From contig JBPCQA010000019.1 of NCBI GenBank assembly GCA_050998615.1, positions 62,001-126,000 of the forward strand: DNA of 64,000 bases, written 5' to 3'. Below, piece after piece: positions 1 through 8,497 of this stretch (position 1 is its first letter; every line of letters begins with the position of its first letter). The notes beneath the pieces are model-generated. The model was given only the letters and a program-made list of their open reading frames with translations, was not told the DNA's origin and made no database searches. Source of the DNA: JBPCQA01 sp050998615. GTDB taxonomy: Bacteria; Actinomycetota; Actinomycetes; Propionibacteriales; Nocardioidaceae. The position numbers and the translations under genes were made by a program.

Positions 1-189
1 GCGACTCATGGCGTCTGGTTGCCCAGCATCTGCCCGATGTGTTGTGCGTGCGGGCCGCTGTGCTCGGTTGAGTGGGAACCACGGTGCGATCCATTGGGCG
101 ATCCATTGGGCGACCCATTGGGTGATCCGCTGCGCGACCCTCCGACGTGGCTGCCAGGGCAGCGACGAGGCATCCCCTAGGGTGGATGA
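1..189. other. Left-edge region with a 12-bp tandem repeat
   Basis: No gene can be assigned confidently. A 12-bp unit GATCCATTGGGC is repeated about three times around 86-125. Frame 1 of the + strand is open to a TAG at 178-180, and one minus-strand frame is open from about 200 to the edge. Either could be the end of a neighbouring gene, but neither peptide is recognisable. The last bases hold the promoter of the following lipoprotein gene. Confidence 0.4.
178..183 (+). promoter_or_regulatory. -10 hexamer TAGGGT for a leaderless transcript
   Basis: TAGGGT is followed by six bases and then the ATG at 190. A start site 6-7 bases after the hexamer would fall on the start codon, so the mRNA is probably leaderless. 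No clear -35 is seen. Confidence 0.5.
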
Positions 190-1164
190 ATGCGACCATG
201 GGCTGGCGTTCGATCGGCGGCGATCGGGGTGTTTTTGACGGTGGGCGCGGTGTTGCTCGCCGGCTGTCAGATCACGTCGACAGCCAAGCAGGCAGCACCC
301 GATCCGGGTGGTTCGGGTGCCAGTGCATCAGGAGGGCCGACCATCACGCCAACGGTCACCACTCCGGATCCACCGGTGGTGCCCAAGCTGCCCGACGGCA
401 GCACCAAGATCTTTCCTGGTCACATCCTGGTCGCCTACTACGGCACCAGCGGCACCGGTTCGCTAGGCGTGCTGGGAGAAGCGTCCCCAGATGCCATCAC
501 CGAACGGCTACGTAAGGCCGCAGCCCCGTTCGCTCAAGGTGGCCGGAAGGTGCAGATCGTCTACGAGTTGATCGTGACGGTGGCCGATGGCTTTCCTGGC
601 CCCGACGGGAACTACAGCCATGACATCTCACATGCCGACGTTCAGCGATACATCCAGGCGGCGAAGCGGAATAACGCGCTGCTCGTCCTTGACTTGCAGC
701 CGGGGCGCTCCGATTTCTTGTCGGTCGCGAAGCGCTGGGATTGGGCCTTGAAGAACCCCTGGGTCGGTCTGGCGCTCGATCCGGAGTGGCACATGCCGCC
801 CGGAGAAATCCCCGCCCAGCAGATCGGGACCGTGGACGCCGCCGGGATCAACCGGGTGGCCGACTATTTGGCAGCACTGACGCGCCAGAACCATCTGCCG
901 CAGAAACTCTTCATGCTTCATCAGTTCACGCCCGCGATGATCACCCACATCGGCCGGGTGCATAGGCACGACGATCTCGCCGAAGTGCAACATGTCGACG
1001 GCTTCGGGCCCCGGGCCAACAAGCTCGGCACCTACCATCGGGTTGCCAGGCCCGGCCGTTTCCACATGGGGTTCAAGCTTTTCTACGACGAGGACACGGA
1101 CATGTTCTCGCCGAAGGACCTGCTGAAGGTGTTGCCGCAGGTCCAGTTCGTCAGCTACCAGTAG
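190..1164 (+). CDS. Secreted lipoprotein, TIM-barrel-like, unknown function
   Basis: The 324-residue product begins with a signal peptide and a lipobox (LLAGC, Cys about residue 26), so it should be lipid-anchored outside the membrane. A Gly/Ser/Pro/Thr-rich linker follows to about residue 75. The rest is a compact domain with alternating strand-helix character and motifs such as HILVAYYG, LLVLDLQPG and LALDPEW, which resemble the strand ends of a glycosidase-like TIM barrel. No family is assigned and catalytic residues are unknown. The ATG at 190 is favoured because it lies six bases after TAGGGT. The KARI-like gene follows nine bases downstream, so the two may be cotranscribed. Confidence 0.75.
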   Translation: MRPWAGVRSAAIGVFLTVGAVLLAGCQITSTAKQAAPDPGGSGASASGGPTITPTVTTPDPPVVPKLPDGSTKIFPGHILVAYYGTSGTGSLGVLGEASPDAITERLRKAAAPFAQGGRKVQIVYELIVTVADGFPGPDGNYSHDISHADVQRYIQAAKRNNALLVLDLQPGRSDFLSVAKRWDWALKNPWVGLALDPEWHMPPGEIPAQQIGTVDAAGINRVADYLAALTRQNHLPQKLFMLHQFTPAMITHIGRVHRHDDLAEVQHVDGFGPRANKLGTYHRVARPGRFHMGFKLFYDEDTDMFSPKDLLKVLPQVQFVSYQ

Positions 1165-1173
1165 CCGACGCGC

Positions 1174-2184
1174 GTGGTTGAGGTGTGGCACGACGATGAC
1201 GCAGAGCTCCGGCATGTTCAGGCACGCAACGTGGCCGTGCTCGGTGCCGAATACGAGAGCCTCGCTCACGCCCTGTGCCTGCGCGACTCCGGGGTTGACG
1301 TGCGGATTGGGCTCATCGACTCCGGTGCAGGCGTCGCCTGTGACATGGAGGGAATGCCCGCCGTTTCGCCGTACGACGCTTGCGAGGAATCCGACCTCAT
1401 CATGGTGCTGGCGAGCAGCGCTGTGTCTCCATCGCTTTTTGGTTCGGCGGTCGAGCCCAACCTGGTTGCCGGCGACGCACTGCTGTTTAGGAGCGGCTTT
1501 GAGATCCGGTACGGCTCGGTGCGGCCGCCGAGCGGCGTCGACGTCGGTCTGGTCGCGCCGCAGGCATCGGCTCGGCTGTTACGTCGGGAGTTCAGCGAAG
1601 GTAGGGGCGTCCCGATGCTGGTCGCGGTCGAGACCGACGCGTCTCACACGGCCTGGGAGCTCACGCTGTCTTATGCGAAGGCGATCGGCGGGACCCGTGC
1701 TGGCGCGATCAAGACGACGTTCGCGGAAGAGGCCGAAACCTTTCTCTTCGGTGGGCAAGGCGTGCTGGGAGATGCGGTTACCCGCTTCGTTGAGGCTGGC
1801 TTTCAGACGCTGATGGATGCTGGCCACCCGCCCGAGATCGCCTATCTGCAAAGCGTGCATCAGCTCAAGCTGATCGTCGACGCGCTGCATTCCGGCGGCC
1901 GCTCTGACGGACAGCCGCCGACACCGCGGCCCGCGGCGCTCGTCGCCGACACGGCGGCCTGCCAACTGGTGGATGACTCCGTCCGGGACCGTCTTAGGCA
2001 GGTGCTGGACACCATCACACGCACCCCACGGATTGCGGACTTCCCCGGTGTGGGGCTCGGTGATAGTGAGCCGGGGCCACCGCCGGCGCGAACCCGATCT
2101 GAGGAGGCCTCGCTCGAGTCGGCCGGGCGTGAGGTGCGCGCACGGATGAGCTGGCTGGACGCTTTCTGGGACGACCCGTTGTGA
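1174..2184 (+). CDS. Degenerate ketol-acid reductoisomerase (KARI) homologue, probable pseudoenzyme
   Basis: The 336-residue product is collinear with class I KARI (IlvC), keeping stretches such as SYAKAIGGTRAGAIKTTF and the LRDSGVDVRIGL segment. Every functional position I could place is changed. The nucleotide-binding GxGxxG is G24-A-E-Y-E-S29. Catalytic His107 and Lys130 are Ser and Gln. Metal ligands Asp190, Glu194, Glu226 and Glu230 are Phe, Gly, Gln and Gln. After residue about 240 the normal C-terminal knot domain is replaced by unrelated Pro/Arg-rich sequence. The frame is intact. It occupies the usual ilvC position before serA and overlaps serA by four bases. It should not make dihydroxy acids; a regulatory or scaffold role is speculation. 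GTG start at 1174. Confidence 0.85.
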   Translation: MVEVWHDDDAELRHVQARNVAVLGAEYESLAHALCLRDSGVDVRIGLIDSGAGVACDMEGMPAVSPYDACEESDLIMVLASSAVSPSLFGSAVEPNLVAGDALLFRSGFEIRYGSVRPPSGVDVGLVAPQASARLLRREFSEGRGVPMLVAVETDASHTAWELTLSYAKAIGGTRAGAIKTTFAEEAETFLFGGQGVLGDAVTRFVEAGFQTLMDAGHPPEIAYLQSVHQLKLIVDALHSGGRSDGQPPTPRPAALVADTAACQLVDDSVRDRLRQVLDTITRTPRIADFPGVGLGDSEPGPPPARTRSEEASLESAGREVRARMSWLDAFWDDPL

Positions 2185-3764
2185 CCAAGCCGATCGTGTT
2201 GATCGCCGAGGAGCTCAGTCCCGCCACAGTGCACGCACTGGGTCCGGACTTCGAGATTCGCTACTGTGACGGGGCAGATCGCGATGAGCTCCTCTCCGCC
2301 ATCGCAGACGTGGACGCGATCTTGGTGCGCAGCGCGACGAGAGTCGACGCGGAAGCGCTGGCAGCGGGTCGCCGGTTGCGCGTGATAGCCCGCGCAGGCG
2401 TGGGCCTCGACAACGTCGACGTCAAGCAAGCCACCCAGTCCGGAGTCATGGTCGTCAACGCGCCGACGTCGAATATCGTCAGCGCGGCGGAGCTCGCCGT
2501 GGGCCTACTGCTGGCGGCGGCGCGTCACATTGCGCCCGCCAACGCCGGGTTGAAAAGCGGCGAGTGGCAGCGCAGCAAATACACCGGCATCGAGCTGTAC
2601 GAGAAGACGGCGGGCATCGTCGGCCTCGGCCGGGTAGGCGTGCTGATGACGGCTCGCCTGATGGCGTTCGACATGCAGGTGATCGCTTACGACCCTTACG
2701 TCCAGGCAGGCCGCGCGGCCCAGCTCGGCGTACGGCTGGTCGCGCTCGAAGAGCTGCTCGGGCAGGCCGACGTCATTTCCGTGCATCTGCCCAAGAGTCC
2801 CGAAACCGTCGGTCTCATCGGCGCCGCACAACTCGCGCTTTGCAAGCCGAACGCGATCATCGTCAACGCGGCTAGAGGCGGCATCGTCGACGAGCGAGCG
2901 TTGGAGTTGGCCCTGCGCGAACGTCGTCTGGCAGCCGCCGGACTCGATGTCTTCGCCACCGAGCCGTGCACGGACTCGCCGTTGTTCGGCCTCGACAACG
3001 TGGTCGCCACGCCACACCTGGGCGCCTCCACGAACGAGGCGCAGGAGAAGGCGGGGCTCTCTGTCGCCAGGTCGGTGCGGCTGGCATTGAGCGGTGAGCT
3101 CGTTCCGGACGCCGTCAACGTCCAAGGCGGTGAGATCGCCGAAGATGTCCGCCCCGCGATCCCATTGACCGAAAAGCTCGGCCGGATCTTCGGCGCGCTG
3201 GCCGGCGAGGTCGCTCAGCAGCTTGACGTCGAGGTGCGTGGTGAGATCGCCCAGTACGACGTCTCGGTGCTGCAGCTCGCCGCGCTCAAGGGCGTCTTCA
3301 CCGACGGTGCCGAGGAGACGGTGTCCTACGTCAACGCGCCCCTGCTCGCGGCCGAGCGTGGCCTCGCCGTACGGCTCATCGCCGATGGTGAAAGCCCAGA
3401 CCACCGGAGCCTGGTCAGCTTGCGGGGTGTGCTGGCTAACGGCGGCGTAGTGTCGGTTTCGGGCACCCTGGTCGGCGTTCACCAACGCGAGCGACTGGTG
3501 GAGATCAACGACTTCGACGTCGACTTGGAGCCCACCGATCACCTGGCGTTCTTCACGTATGCGGACCGGCCCGGGATGGTTGGTGCGGTCGGTCGCATCC
3601 TCGGCGACGCGAACGTCAACATTGCGGGCATGCAGGTCGCGCGGGAGAGCCTAGGCGGCCACGCCCTGGTGGCCCTGACCGTCGACAGCCCGATTCCGGC
3701 GGCCGTGCTGGATGAGATCGCGGCAGAGGTGGATGCCGATCTGGTGCGGGGTGTCGATCTGTGA
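2181..3764 (+). CDS. serA: D-3-phosphoglycerate dehydrogenase
   Basis: SerA oxidises 3-phosphoglycerate to phosphohydroxypyruvate, the first step of serine synthesis, in the cytoplasm. The 527 residues match the long actinobacterial type: substrate and NAD domains (GLGRVG at 148-153), catalytic Arg232, Glu261 and His279 (NAARGG, ATEP, ATPHLG), then an intervening domain and a C-terminal ACT domain (from about residue 450) that usually binds serine for feedback control. The GTG start at 2181 overlaps the TGA of the upstream KARI-like gene (GTGA), implying translational coupling. ilvE follows after a short gap with its own promoter. Confidence 0.97.
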   Translation: MTKPIVLIAEELSPATVHALGPDFEIRYCDGADRDELLSAIADVDAILVRSATRVDAEALAAGRRLRVIARAGVGLDNVDVKQATQSGVMVVNAPTSNIVSAAELAVGLLLAAARHIAPANAGLKSGEWQRSKYTGIELYEKTAGIVGLGRVGVLMTARLMAFDMQVIAYDPYVQAGRAAQLGVRLVALEELLGQADVISVHLPKSPETVGLIGAAQLALCKPNAIIVNAARGGIVDERALELALRERRLAAAGLDVFATEPCTDSPLFGLDNVVATPHLGASTNEAQEKAGLSVARSVRLALSGELVPDAVNVQGGEIAEDVRPAIPLTEKLGRIFGALAGEVAQQLDVEVRGEIAQYDVSVLQLAALKGVFTDGAEETVSYVNAPLLAAERGLAVRLIADGESPDHRSLVSLRGVLANGGVVSVSGTLVGVHQRERLVEINDFDVDLEPTDHLAFFTYADRPGMVGAVGRILGDANVNIAGMQVARESLGGHALVALTVDSPIPAAVLDEIAAEVDADLVRGVDL

Positions 3765-3796
3765 GCCTTCGCCGGGCCCACCAGGGTGCGGTGGGC

Positions 3797-3802
3797 TAAC
3801 GT
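3797..3802 (+). promoter_or_regulatory. -10 hexamer TAACGT before ilvE
   Basis: TAACGT lies seven bases before the ATG at 3810, the spacing of a leaderless actinobacterial promoter. It argues against the in-frame GTG at 3786, which lies upstream of the hexamer. Confidence 0.5.
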
Positions 3803-3809
3803 GCTCCCT

Positions 3810-4970
3810 ATGACGTTGGCAACCCCCAACCCGACCGAGCGCCACCTCCCGGTCGAAGCGCAGCTCGCTGTCCAAGCCCAGATCCCGGTTGAACCCGAGA
3901 TTCCGTTGGAACAGAGCGCTGCTCCGGTTGATCCACAACGCCGGGCGCAGATACTCGACGATCCTGGCTTCGGCAAGTACTTCTCCGATCACATGTTCGT
4001 TGCCCAGTGGTCTCCCGAGCACGGGTGGCACGACCCCGCCGTCAAACCCTACGGTCCGTTCAGCCTCAACCCGGCGACCTCGGTCCTGCATTACGCTCAG
4101 GAGATCTTCGAGGGTCTGAAGGCTTATCGGCATCCAGACGGCTCGGTGTGGGCATTTCGGCCAACCGTCAACGCGGCCCGCTTCCAGCGCTCCGCCGTGC
4201 GGCTCGCACTCCCCCAGCTCCCGACCGGCTCGTTCATCTCCGCGATCCGGGCGCTCGTCGCCGCCGATGTCGGCTGGGTGCCATCCGGGGGTGAGAAGTC
4301 GCTCTACATCCGCCCGTTTATGTTTGCTTCCGAGGTCTTCTTGGGAGTCCGTTCGGCCAAGCAGGTGACGTTTGCGATCATCGCCTCACCCGCCGGCTCC
4401 TACTTTGGCGGCGGCGTCAAACCGGTCACGATCTGGTTGAGCGAGGAATTCACCCGATCCGCACCGGGCGGCACCGGCGCCGCCAAGTGTGGGGGGAACT
4501 ACGCCGCCAGCCTGCTGGCCCAACAGGAAGCGACAGCGCAAGGCTGCGATCAGGTCGCCTTCCTCGACGCGGCCGAGCGGTCCGCCGTCGAAGAGCTCGG
4601 CGGCATGAACTTGTTCTTCGTGTACGCCGACGGCACCATCGTGACACCCGAACTGACCGGCACGATTCTGGAGGGCGTCACTCGGTCGTCGGTGATAGAG
4701 CTCGCCGACGAGCTTGGACACAAGGTTGTGGAACGTCGAATCACGGTTGACGAGTGGCGAGACGGCGTCGCCAGCAACGAGATCACCGAAGTCTTCGCGT
4801 GCGGGACCGCGGCGGTCTTGACGCCGGTCGCAACGTTGAAGTGGCCCGGCGGTGCGGTCTCCTCCGGCCCCGACGCCGGGCCGATCACGATGCGGCTGCG
4901 CCAGCACCTGCTGGACATCCAGCACGGCCAAGTGGCCGACTCGCATGGCTGGATGCACCGGCTCGTCTGA
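3810..4970 (+). CDS. ilvE: Branched-chain amino acid aminotransferase
   Basis: IlvE transfers the amino group between glutamate and the 2-oxo acids of leucine, isoleucine and valine using PLP. The 386-residue fold-type IV protein has the PLP lysine at about K226 in AAKCGGNYAASL and motifs GPFSLNPATSVLHYAQ and YIRPFMFASE. A Glu/Pro-rich N-terminal extension of about 35 residues (repeating V-E-x-Q/E) precedes the conserved domain. The ATG at 3810 is chosen from the upstream TAACGT. Position after ilvC-like and serA resembles Streptomyces, but leuB and cimA, which usually sit here, are absent. Confidence 0.95.
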   Translation: MTLATPNPTERHLPVEAQLAVQAQIPVEPEIPLEQSAAPVDPQRRAQILDDPGFGKYFSDHMFVAQWSPEHGWHDPAVKPYGPFSLNPATSVLHYAQEIFEGLKAYRHPDGSVWAFRPTVNAARFQRSAVRLALPQLPTGSFISAIRALVAADVGWVPSGGEKSLYIRPFMFASEVFLGVRSAKQVTFAIIASPAGSYFGGGVKPVTIWLSEEFTRSAPGGTGAAKCGGNYAASLLAQQEATAQGCDQVAFLDAAERSAVEELGGMNLFFVYADGTIVTPELTGTILEGVTRSSVIELADELGHKVVERRITVDEWRDGVASNEITEVFACGTAAVLTPVATLKWPGGAVSSGPDAGPITMRLRQHLLDIQHGQVADSHGWMHRLV

Positions 4971-4982
4971 CAGCCGCAGCCA

Positions 4983-6668
4983 GTGAACAGTCAATCCAAG
5001 GACACCGCCGATGCCCCGGCCACGACGATTGGGCCGTACCGGCTGCTCGGGCCCATCGGCGAGGGTGGGATGGGGGTTGTCCACCTGGCTGTCGACCACA
5101 GTGGCCGTAAGGTCGCTATCAAGGTGCTTCGCCCCCACATCGTCGGTGACACGCATGGCCGGGCCCGGATGGCTCGAGAGGTTACGTCGCTGCGCCGGGT
5201 CAAATCGCCACGGGTCGCGGAGGTCTACGACGCCGATCCGTGGGGCGACACTCCCTATCTGGTCACTCGGTATGTGCCGGGCTTGTCGCTGCACGATCGA
5301 GTCCATGAGCATGGCCCGATCCGCGGCGATGCGCTCATGATCTTGGCGCGTGGGCTCGCCGAGGCGCTGGTCGCCGTGCACCGCGTCGACGTCATGCACC
5401 GTGATGTCAAACCCTCCAACGTCTTGCTCGATGGAACAGGTCCGGTGCTTATCGACTTCGGCCTCGCTCAGCTCGCCGACGAGTCACGCCTCACCCATAG
5501 CGGATGGTTGCTCGGCACCCCCGGGTACCTTGCACCGGAGATCTTGTACGGCGACGAGCCGACGCCGGCTGCCGACGTGCATTCGTGGGCCGCGACTGTC
5601 TTCTTCGCCGCCACCGGGGAAGGTCCTTATGGCAAAGGGCCGGCGGTCGCCGTGATGGACCGGATTCGTCGAGGCGAACACAACTTGTCTGGCCCTGACT
5701 CACTGCACTGGCCCGACTCGCTGCACTGGGTCGTTTCGTGCGCGCTCCTTACCGATCCGGCTGACCGGCCCCGCTCGGCCCAGCTGGTGGAATGGCTGGC
5801 TGGTGACGCGGCGGGCGCTGTCCGAGCGCCACCGCCTCGAGTACAGTCTCCTCGGCATGCGGAGCCCGTGACCGAGGCGCTGCGCACGGCCGGCCGCGTC
5901 TCACCTGCGCCGCCGTCGCCACACCCAGAGGCGATCACCCAGGCTGCGTCACTTCCCGGATCCGCCCCGGCGACGGCGCAGCTTGACGTTGCCAATCAGG
6001 CCGATGTCAGCCCCAGTTGGGTGCCGATCGGCTCCGACCCGCCGGTCGAGGCGTCCGGGCCGGAGCGGGGGTCGGAGCAGGGGCCGCGGCCCAATCGGCT
6101 GGCCGCCTTCGTGTTCTGGTTGGCCGTGTTGGTCGTCGCTCTAGCCGGCGCCATCACCGCTCCCGTCGGGACGGCAACGGCGATGGCGGTGCTCGGTTGG
6201 CTGCTGCGCACCGTGGCGGTCCGCGGTCGGGTCCTCGAGTCGTGGTGGCGAAGACGTGGCCAGCGTCGCAGTGACGGGCTGCTGGCCTCTGTCTGTGTGC
6301 CCTGGTTCGGCGTCGTGGCGCTTCCGGCGGCGTTGATCACCACTGTTCTGGCGTTGGCGAGCGGGACTCTCGTCGTACTCATCGGTGCCTGGGCAACAGC
6401 GGACCAACATCTGGATTTGGTTCTCGCGCTCGGCGGGGTCGCCGCCGCGATGTGCCTCTGGTCGGGCCCATTCAGCAAGGACTTGTGCTCCGGGGCCAGG
6501 CGAGCGTCCGCAGCGTTGCTGAGGCCCGGCCGGCCGACGGTGGTGAGCATTCTTGTCCCGGTTGCGGTGGTCGCAGGGATTCTCGCGCTAAGACTGGCGA
6601 GTGGAGCCCACTATCAACCGCTTCCGGCGCCGCCATGGGGACACGCGATCTCAAGCCTGCTGCCCTGA
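4983..6668 (+). CDS. Membrane Ser/Thr protein kinase
   Basis: This 561-residue eukaryotic-type kinase has all key residues: glycine loop GEGGMG (26-31), Lys47, catalytic HRD (139-141) with KPSN, DFG (158-160) and an APE-like segment. The N-terminal domain is cytoplasmic. A Pro/Ala-rich linker (about 270-370) is followed by four to five hydrophobic segments (about 375-410, 435-505, 520-545). There are no PASTA repeats or other extracellular sensor domain, unlike PknB. An 18-bp tandem duplication at about 5695-5730 produces PDSLHW twice near the C-lobe. The GTG start at 4983 lies 12 bases after ilvE. Substrates are unknown. Confidence 0.9.
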   Translation: MNSQSKDTADAPATTIGPYRLLGPIGEGGMGVVHLAVDHSGRKVAIKVLRPHIVGDTHGRARMAREVTSLRRVKSPRVAEVYDADPWGDTPYLVTRYVPGLSLHDRVHEHGPIRGDALMILARGLAEALVAVHRVDVMHRDVKPSNVLLDGTGPVLIDFGLAQLADESRLTHSGWLLGTPGYLAPEILYGDEPTPAADVHSWAATVFFAATGEGPYGKGPAVAVMDRIRRGEHNLSGPDSLHWPDSLHWVVSCALLTDPADRPRSAQLVEWLAGDAAGAVRAPPPRVQSPRHAEPVTEALRTAGRVSPAPPSPHPEAITQAASLPGSAPATAQLDVANQADVSPSWVPIGSDPPVEASGPERGSEQGPRPNRLAAFVFWLAVLVVALAGAITAPVGTATAMAVLGWLLRTVAVRGRVLESWWRRRGQRRSDGLLASVCVPWFGVVALPAALITTVLALASGTLVVLIGAWATADQHLDLVLALGGVAAAMCLWSGPFSKDLCSGARRASAALLRPGRPTVVSILVPVAVVAGILALRLASGAHYQPLPAPPWGHAISSLLP

Positions 6669-6690
6669 CTGCCCTGACTGCCCTGACTAT
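6661..6690 (+). repeat. 9-bp tandem repeat at the kinase stop codon
   Basis: TGCCCTGAC is repeated three times and overlaps the TGA of the kinase gene. Confidence 0.7.
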
Positions 6691-6800
6691 CCTGGCCGTC
6701 TCGAAAATGCGGGATTCCGCTTACCCCTTTCGGCGTATCGCCGTGAGTTTCCCGCAAAATTGGGAGGGACTGTCACTCCGCACCGGTGTTGGCGTCGCCC

Positions 6801-7010
6801 GCGTTCAAGTGTGACGTTGCTGCCCAACACATCGGTGAACCCGTACTTGGAAAGTAAGGTGACCAGTGCCGTCGCCACTCCGACGATGGTGTGGGTGCGC
6901 AGGCCTGCGCTCTTTTGCCGCAGCTCACGCTCGAGGCCGATCAGGGAGGGCAACACGAACGCGAGCGCGAGTTCACCCACTTGCACCCAGCCTTGACCGA
7001 ACGGTTCACT
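6801..7010 (-). pseudogene. Truncated MgtC/SapB-family remnant
   Basis: The minus strand encodes about 70 residues closely resembling the N-terminus of MgtC/SapB membrane proteins: SEPFGQGWVQVGELALAF, LIGLERELRQKSAGLRTHT and VTLLSKYGFTDVLG. The family normally continues with an SRVAAQIVSGIGF-type segment to over 200 residues; here similarity stops after VTLER and the frame runs into unrelated sequence to a stop at 6687. No ATG stands before the usual first serine. It looks like a deletion remnant and is unlikely to work in Mg2+ homeostasis. Confidence 0.7.
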
Positions 7011-7078
7011 GAATGCCGCGGCCGCCACCGTGTTCTTTCCCTCCTGGTCGATCCGCGCCCCGGCCGCAGAGCAGCTGC

Positions 7079-8236
7079 CTACCGCGGTTTGCTGGTCAAC
7101 CCCGCGCATCCCCGTAGCGAGGACCAGCGATCGCTCGCCTGCACGGCTGGCGCGCCGGTGAGGCGGGTGGGTAGGCCGTTCACGATCTGGCCCGGGATCC
7201 AGCGAGGGCGGGTTACCGTCCGCCCGTCAACGGTGAGAACGAGCACGCCGGTCTCGGCGGCGCGATCGTTGTTGGGCACGTAAAACTCGAAGTTGCCGAG
7301 CCCATAGTCGACGTACGCCGATCCGAGGTAGCCGCCGCCGACCAGCACATGGGCATGTTGGCCGACCACGATGTCGGCCCCAGCCCGGACCAGGTCGTGA
7401 GCGAGTTTTCGCTGAATCTGGGTGGGGCACGTCGTCAGGTCGGCGCCATAGTGCAAGTCGACGACGACAGTGTCGACGCGCGGCCGTACCGCTTTGACTG
7501 CAGCGACGAGCGCCGCGTTGTTGCCGTCGAGTGCGGTCGCGAGCCCGGGCTGGGCCGGGCGGGCCGACCAGGATGCGACCAACGGCGCATCCAATACCGC
7601 AGTGGCTGCCAGGAACGCGATTCGCTGGCCGTGCACGTGTGCGATCCACGGCCGGTAGGCGGCGTGCGCGTTCTCGCCGATGCCGATCAGCGGCATTCTC
7701 GCGGCCTTCGCCGCCGCCAGCGCGTCGGGAACACTGACCGGTCCGTAGTCGAGTCCGTGGTTGTTCGCCATCGTCGCCACGTCGATGCCGGCGTCCTTCA
7801 ACGCGGTGAAGGCAGCGGGCGGGGCGCGGAACGTGTATTGCTTCGGCTGGGGTCTGCCACGGGTGGTGACTGCCGTCTCGAGGTTGACAATCGCGAGGTC
7901 GGCTCGACCCAACGCGTCGACCAACGGCCCCATCGCGGTCTTCGGGTGAATCAGGCGCGGCGCGAGGAACGACTCGAAATGGACGTCGCCGGCGAACGCG
8001 ATGGTGACAGGCGTGCTGGGGTGCGCTGGGGGAGTAGGAGGCGGTGATGTCATCGGCACGTTCGGTGTCGTCGTGACTGCGCTGCTCGTGTGCGACAACC
8101 CGCCAGGACTCCTGCCACCACCCGGACTGGTGGCGGCGGTGGGTGCACCCGGTCCGGTGCCGGCGCCGCTGCACGCCACCGACCCGAAGACCAGGCAGGC
8201 CGCGATCAAAAGCCCGCAACTCGGAGCTGCTCGCAA
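7079..8236 (-). CDS. CapA-family poly-glutamate capsule-like lipoprotein
   Basis: The 385-residue product has a signal peptide with a Cys near residue 22 (lipobox GSVAC), a Ser/Thr/Pro linker, and a CapA/PgsA domain of the metallophosphatase superfamily: FAGDVHFE at the first metal site, NLETAV, MANNHGLDYG, VDLHYGAD and GQHAHVLVGGGY. Family members take part in poly-gamma-glutamate capsule export or act as uncharacterised envelope hydrolases; no capB or capC is nearby. The TTG start at 8236 has AGGGAG seven bases upstream. The downstream mgtC remnant lies on the same strand. Confidence 0.85.
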   Translation of the reverse strand: MRAAPSCGLLIAACLVFGSVACSGAGTGPGAPTAATSPGGGRSPGGLSHTSSAVTTTPNVPMTSPPPTPPAHPSTPVTIAFAGDVHFESFLAPRLIHPKTAMGPLVDALGRADLAIVNLETAVTTRGRPQPKQYTFRAPPAAFTALKDAGIDVATMANNHGLDYGPVSVPDALAAAKAARMPLIGIGENAHAAYRPWIAHVHGQRIAFLAATAVLDAPLVASWSARPAQPGLATALDGNNAALVAAVKAVRPRVDTVVVDLHYGADLTTCPTQIQRKLAHDLVRAGADIVVGQHAHVLVGGGYLGSAYVDYGLGNFEFYVPNNDRAAETGVLVLTVDGRTVTRPRWIPGQIVNGLPTRLTGAPAVQASDRWSSLRGCAGLTSKPR

Positions 8237-8350
8237 GATATTCTCCCTACCTGATCACCTGGTGTCGGATTCGGCAACCACGGCATCCCTACTCGCAGCC
8301 GCGGTGCCATCAGCCGGAGTGCCACCAAGCAGCGGGAAGTCGTCCGCACC

Positions 8351-8375
8351 GCCTCACTGCTGTGAAACGTGAGGC
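8351..8375. other. Inverted repeat upstream of the CapA-family gene
   Basis: GCCTCAC and GTGAGGC are separated by 11 bases in the 261-bp gap between the two minus-strand genes. It could be a terminator of the histidine kinase gene or an operator for the CapA-family gene. Nothing else is recognised in this gap. Confidence 0.4.
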
Positions 8376-8497
8376 TACTAGTCCGCCGGTCCACTGATCG
8401 GTCCGACACGTCGTGGTCCGGAAAAACGTGTGGTGAGACAGGGCTCTTGGCCCCATGTCGTCGAATCGCCGGCACCAGGTGTTGGCCGGCATTCGCG

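Noticed and set aside
2505..3542. 345-codon minus-strand frame opposite serA
   Set aside because: Antisense shadow; serA is unambiguous.
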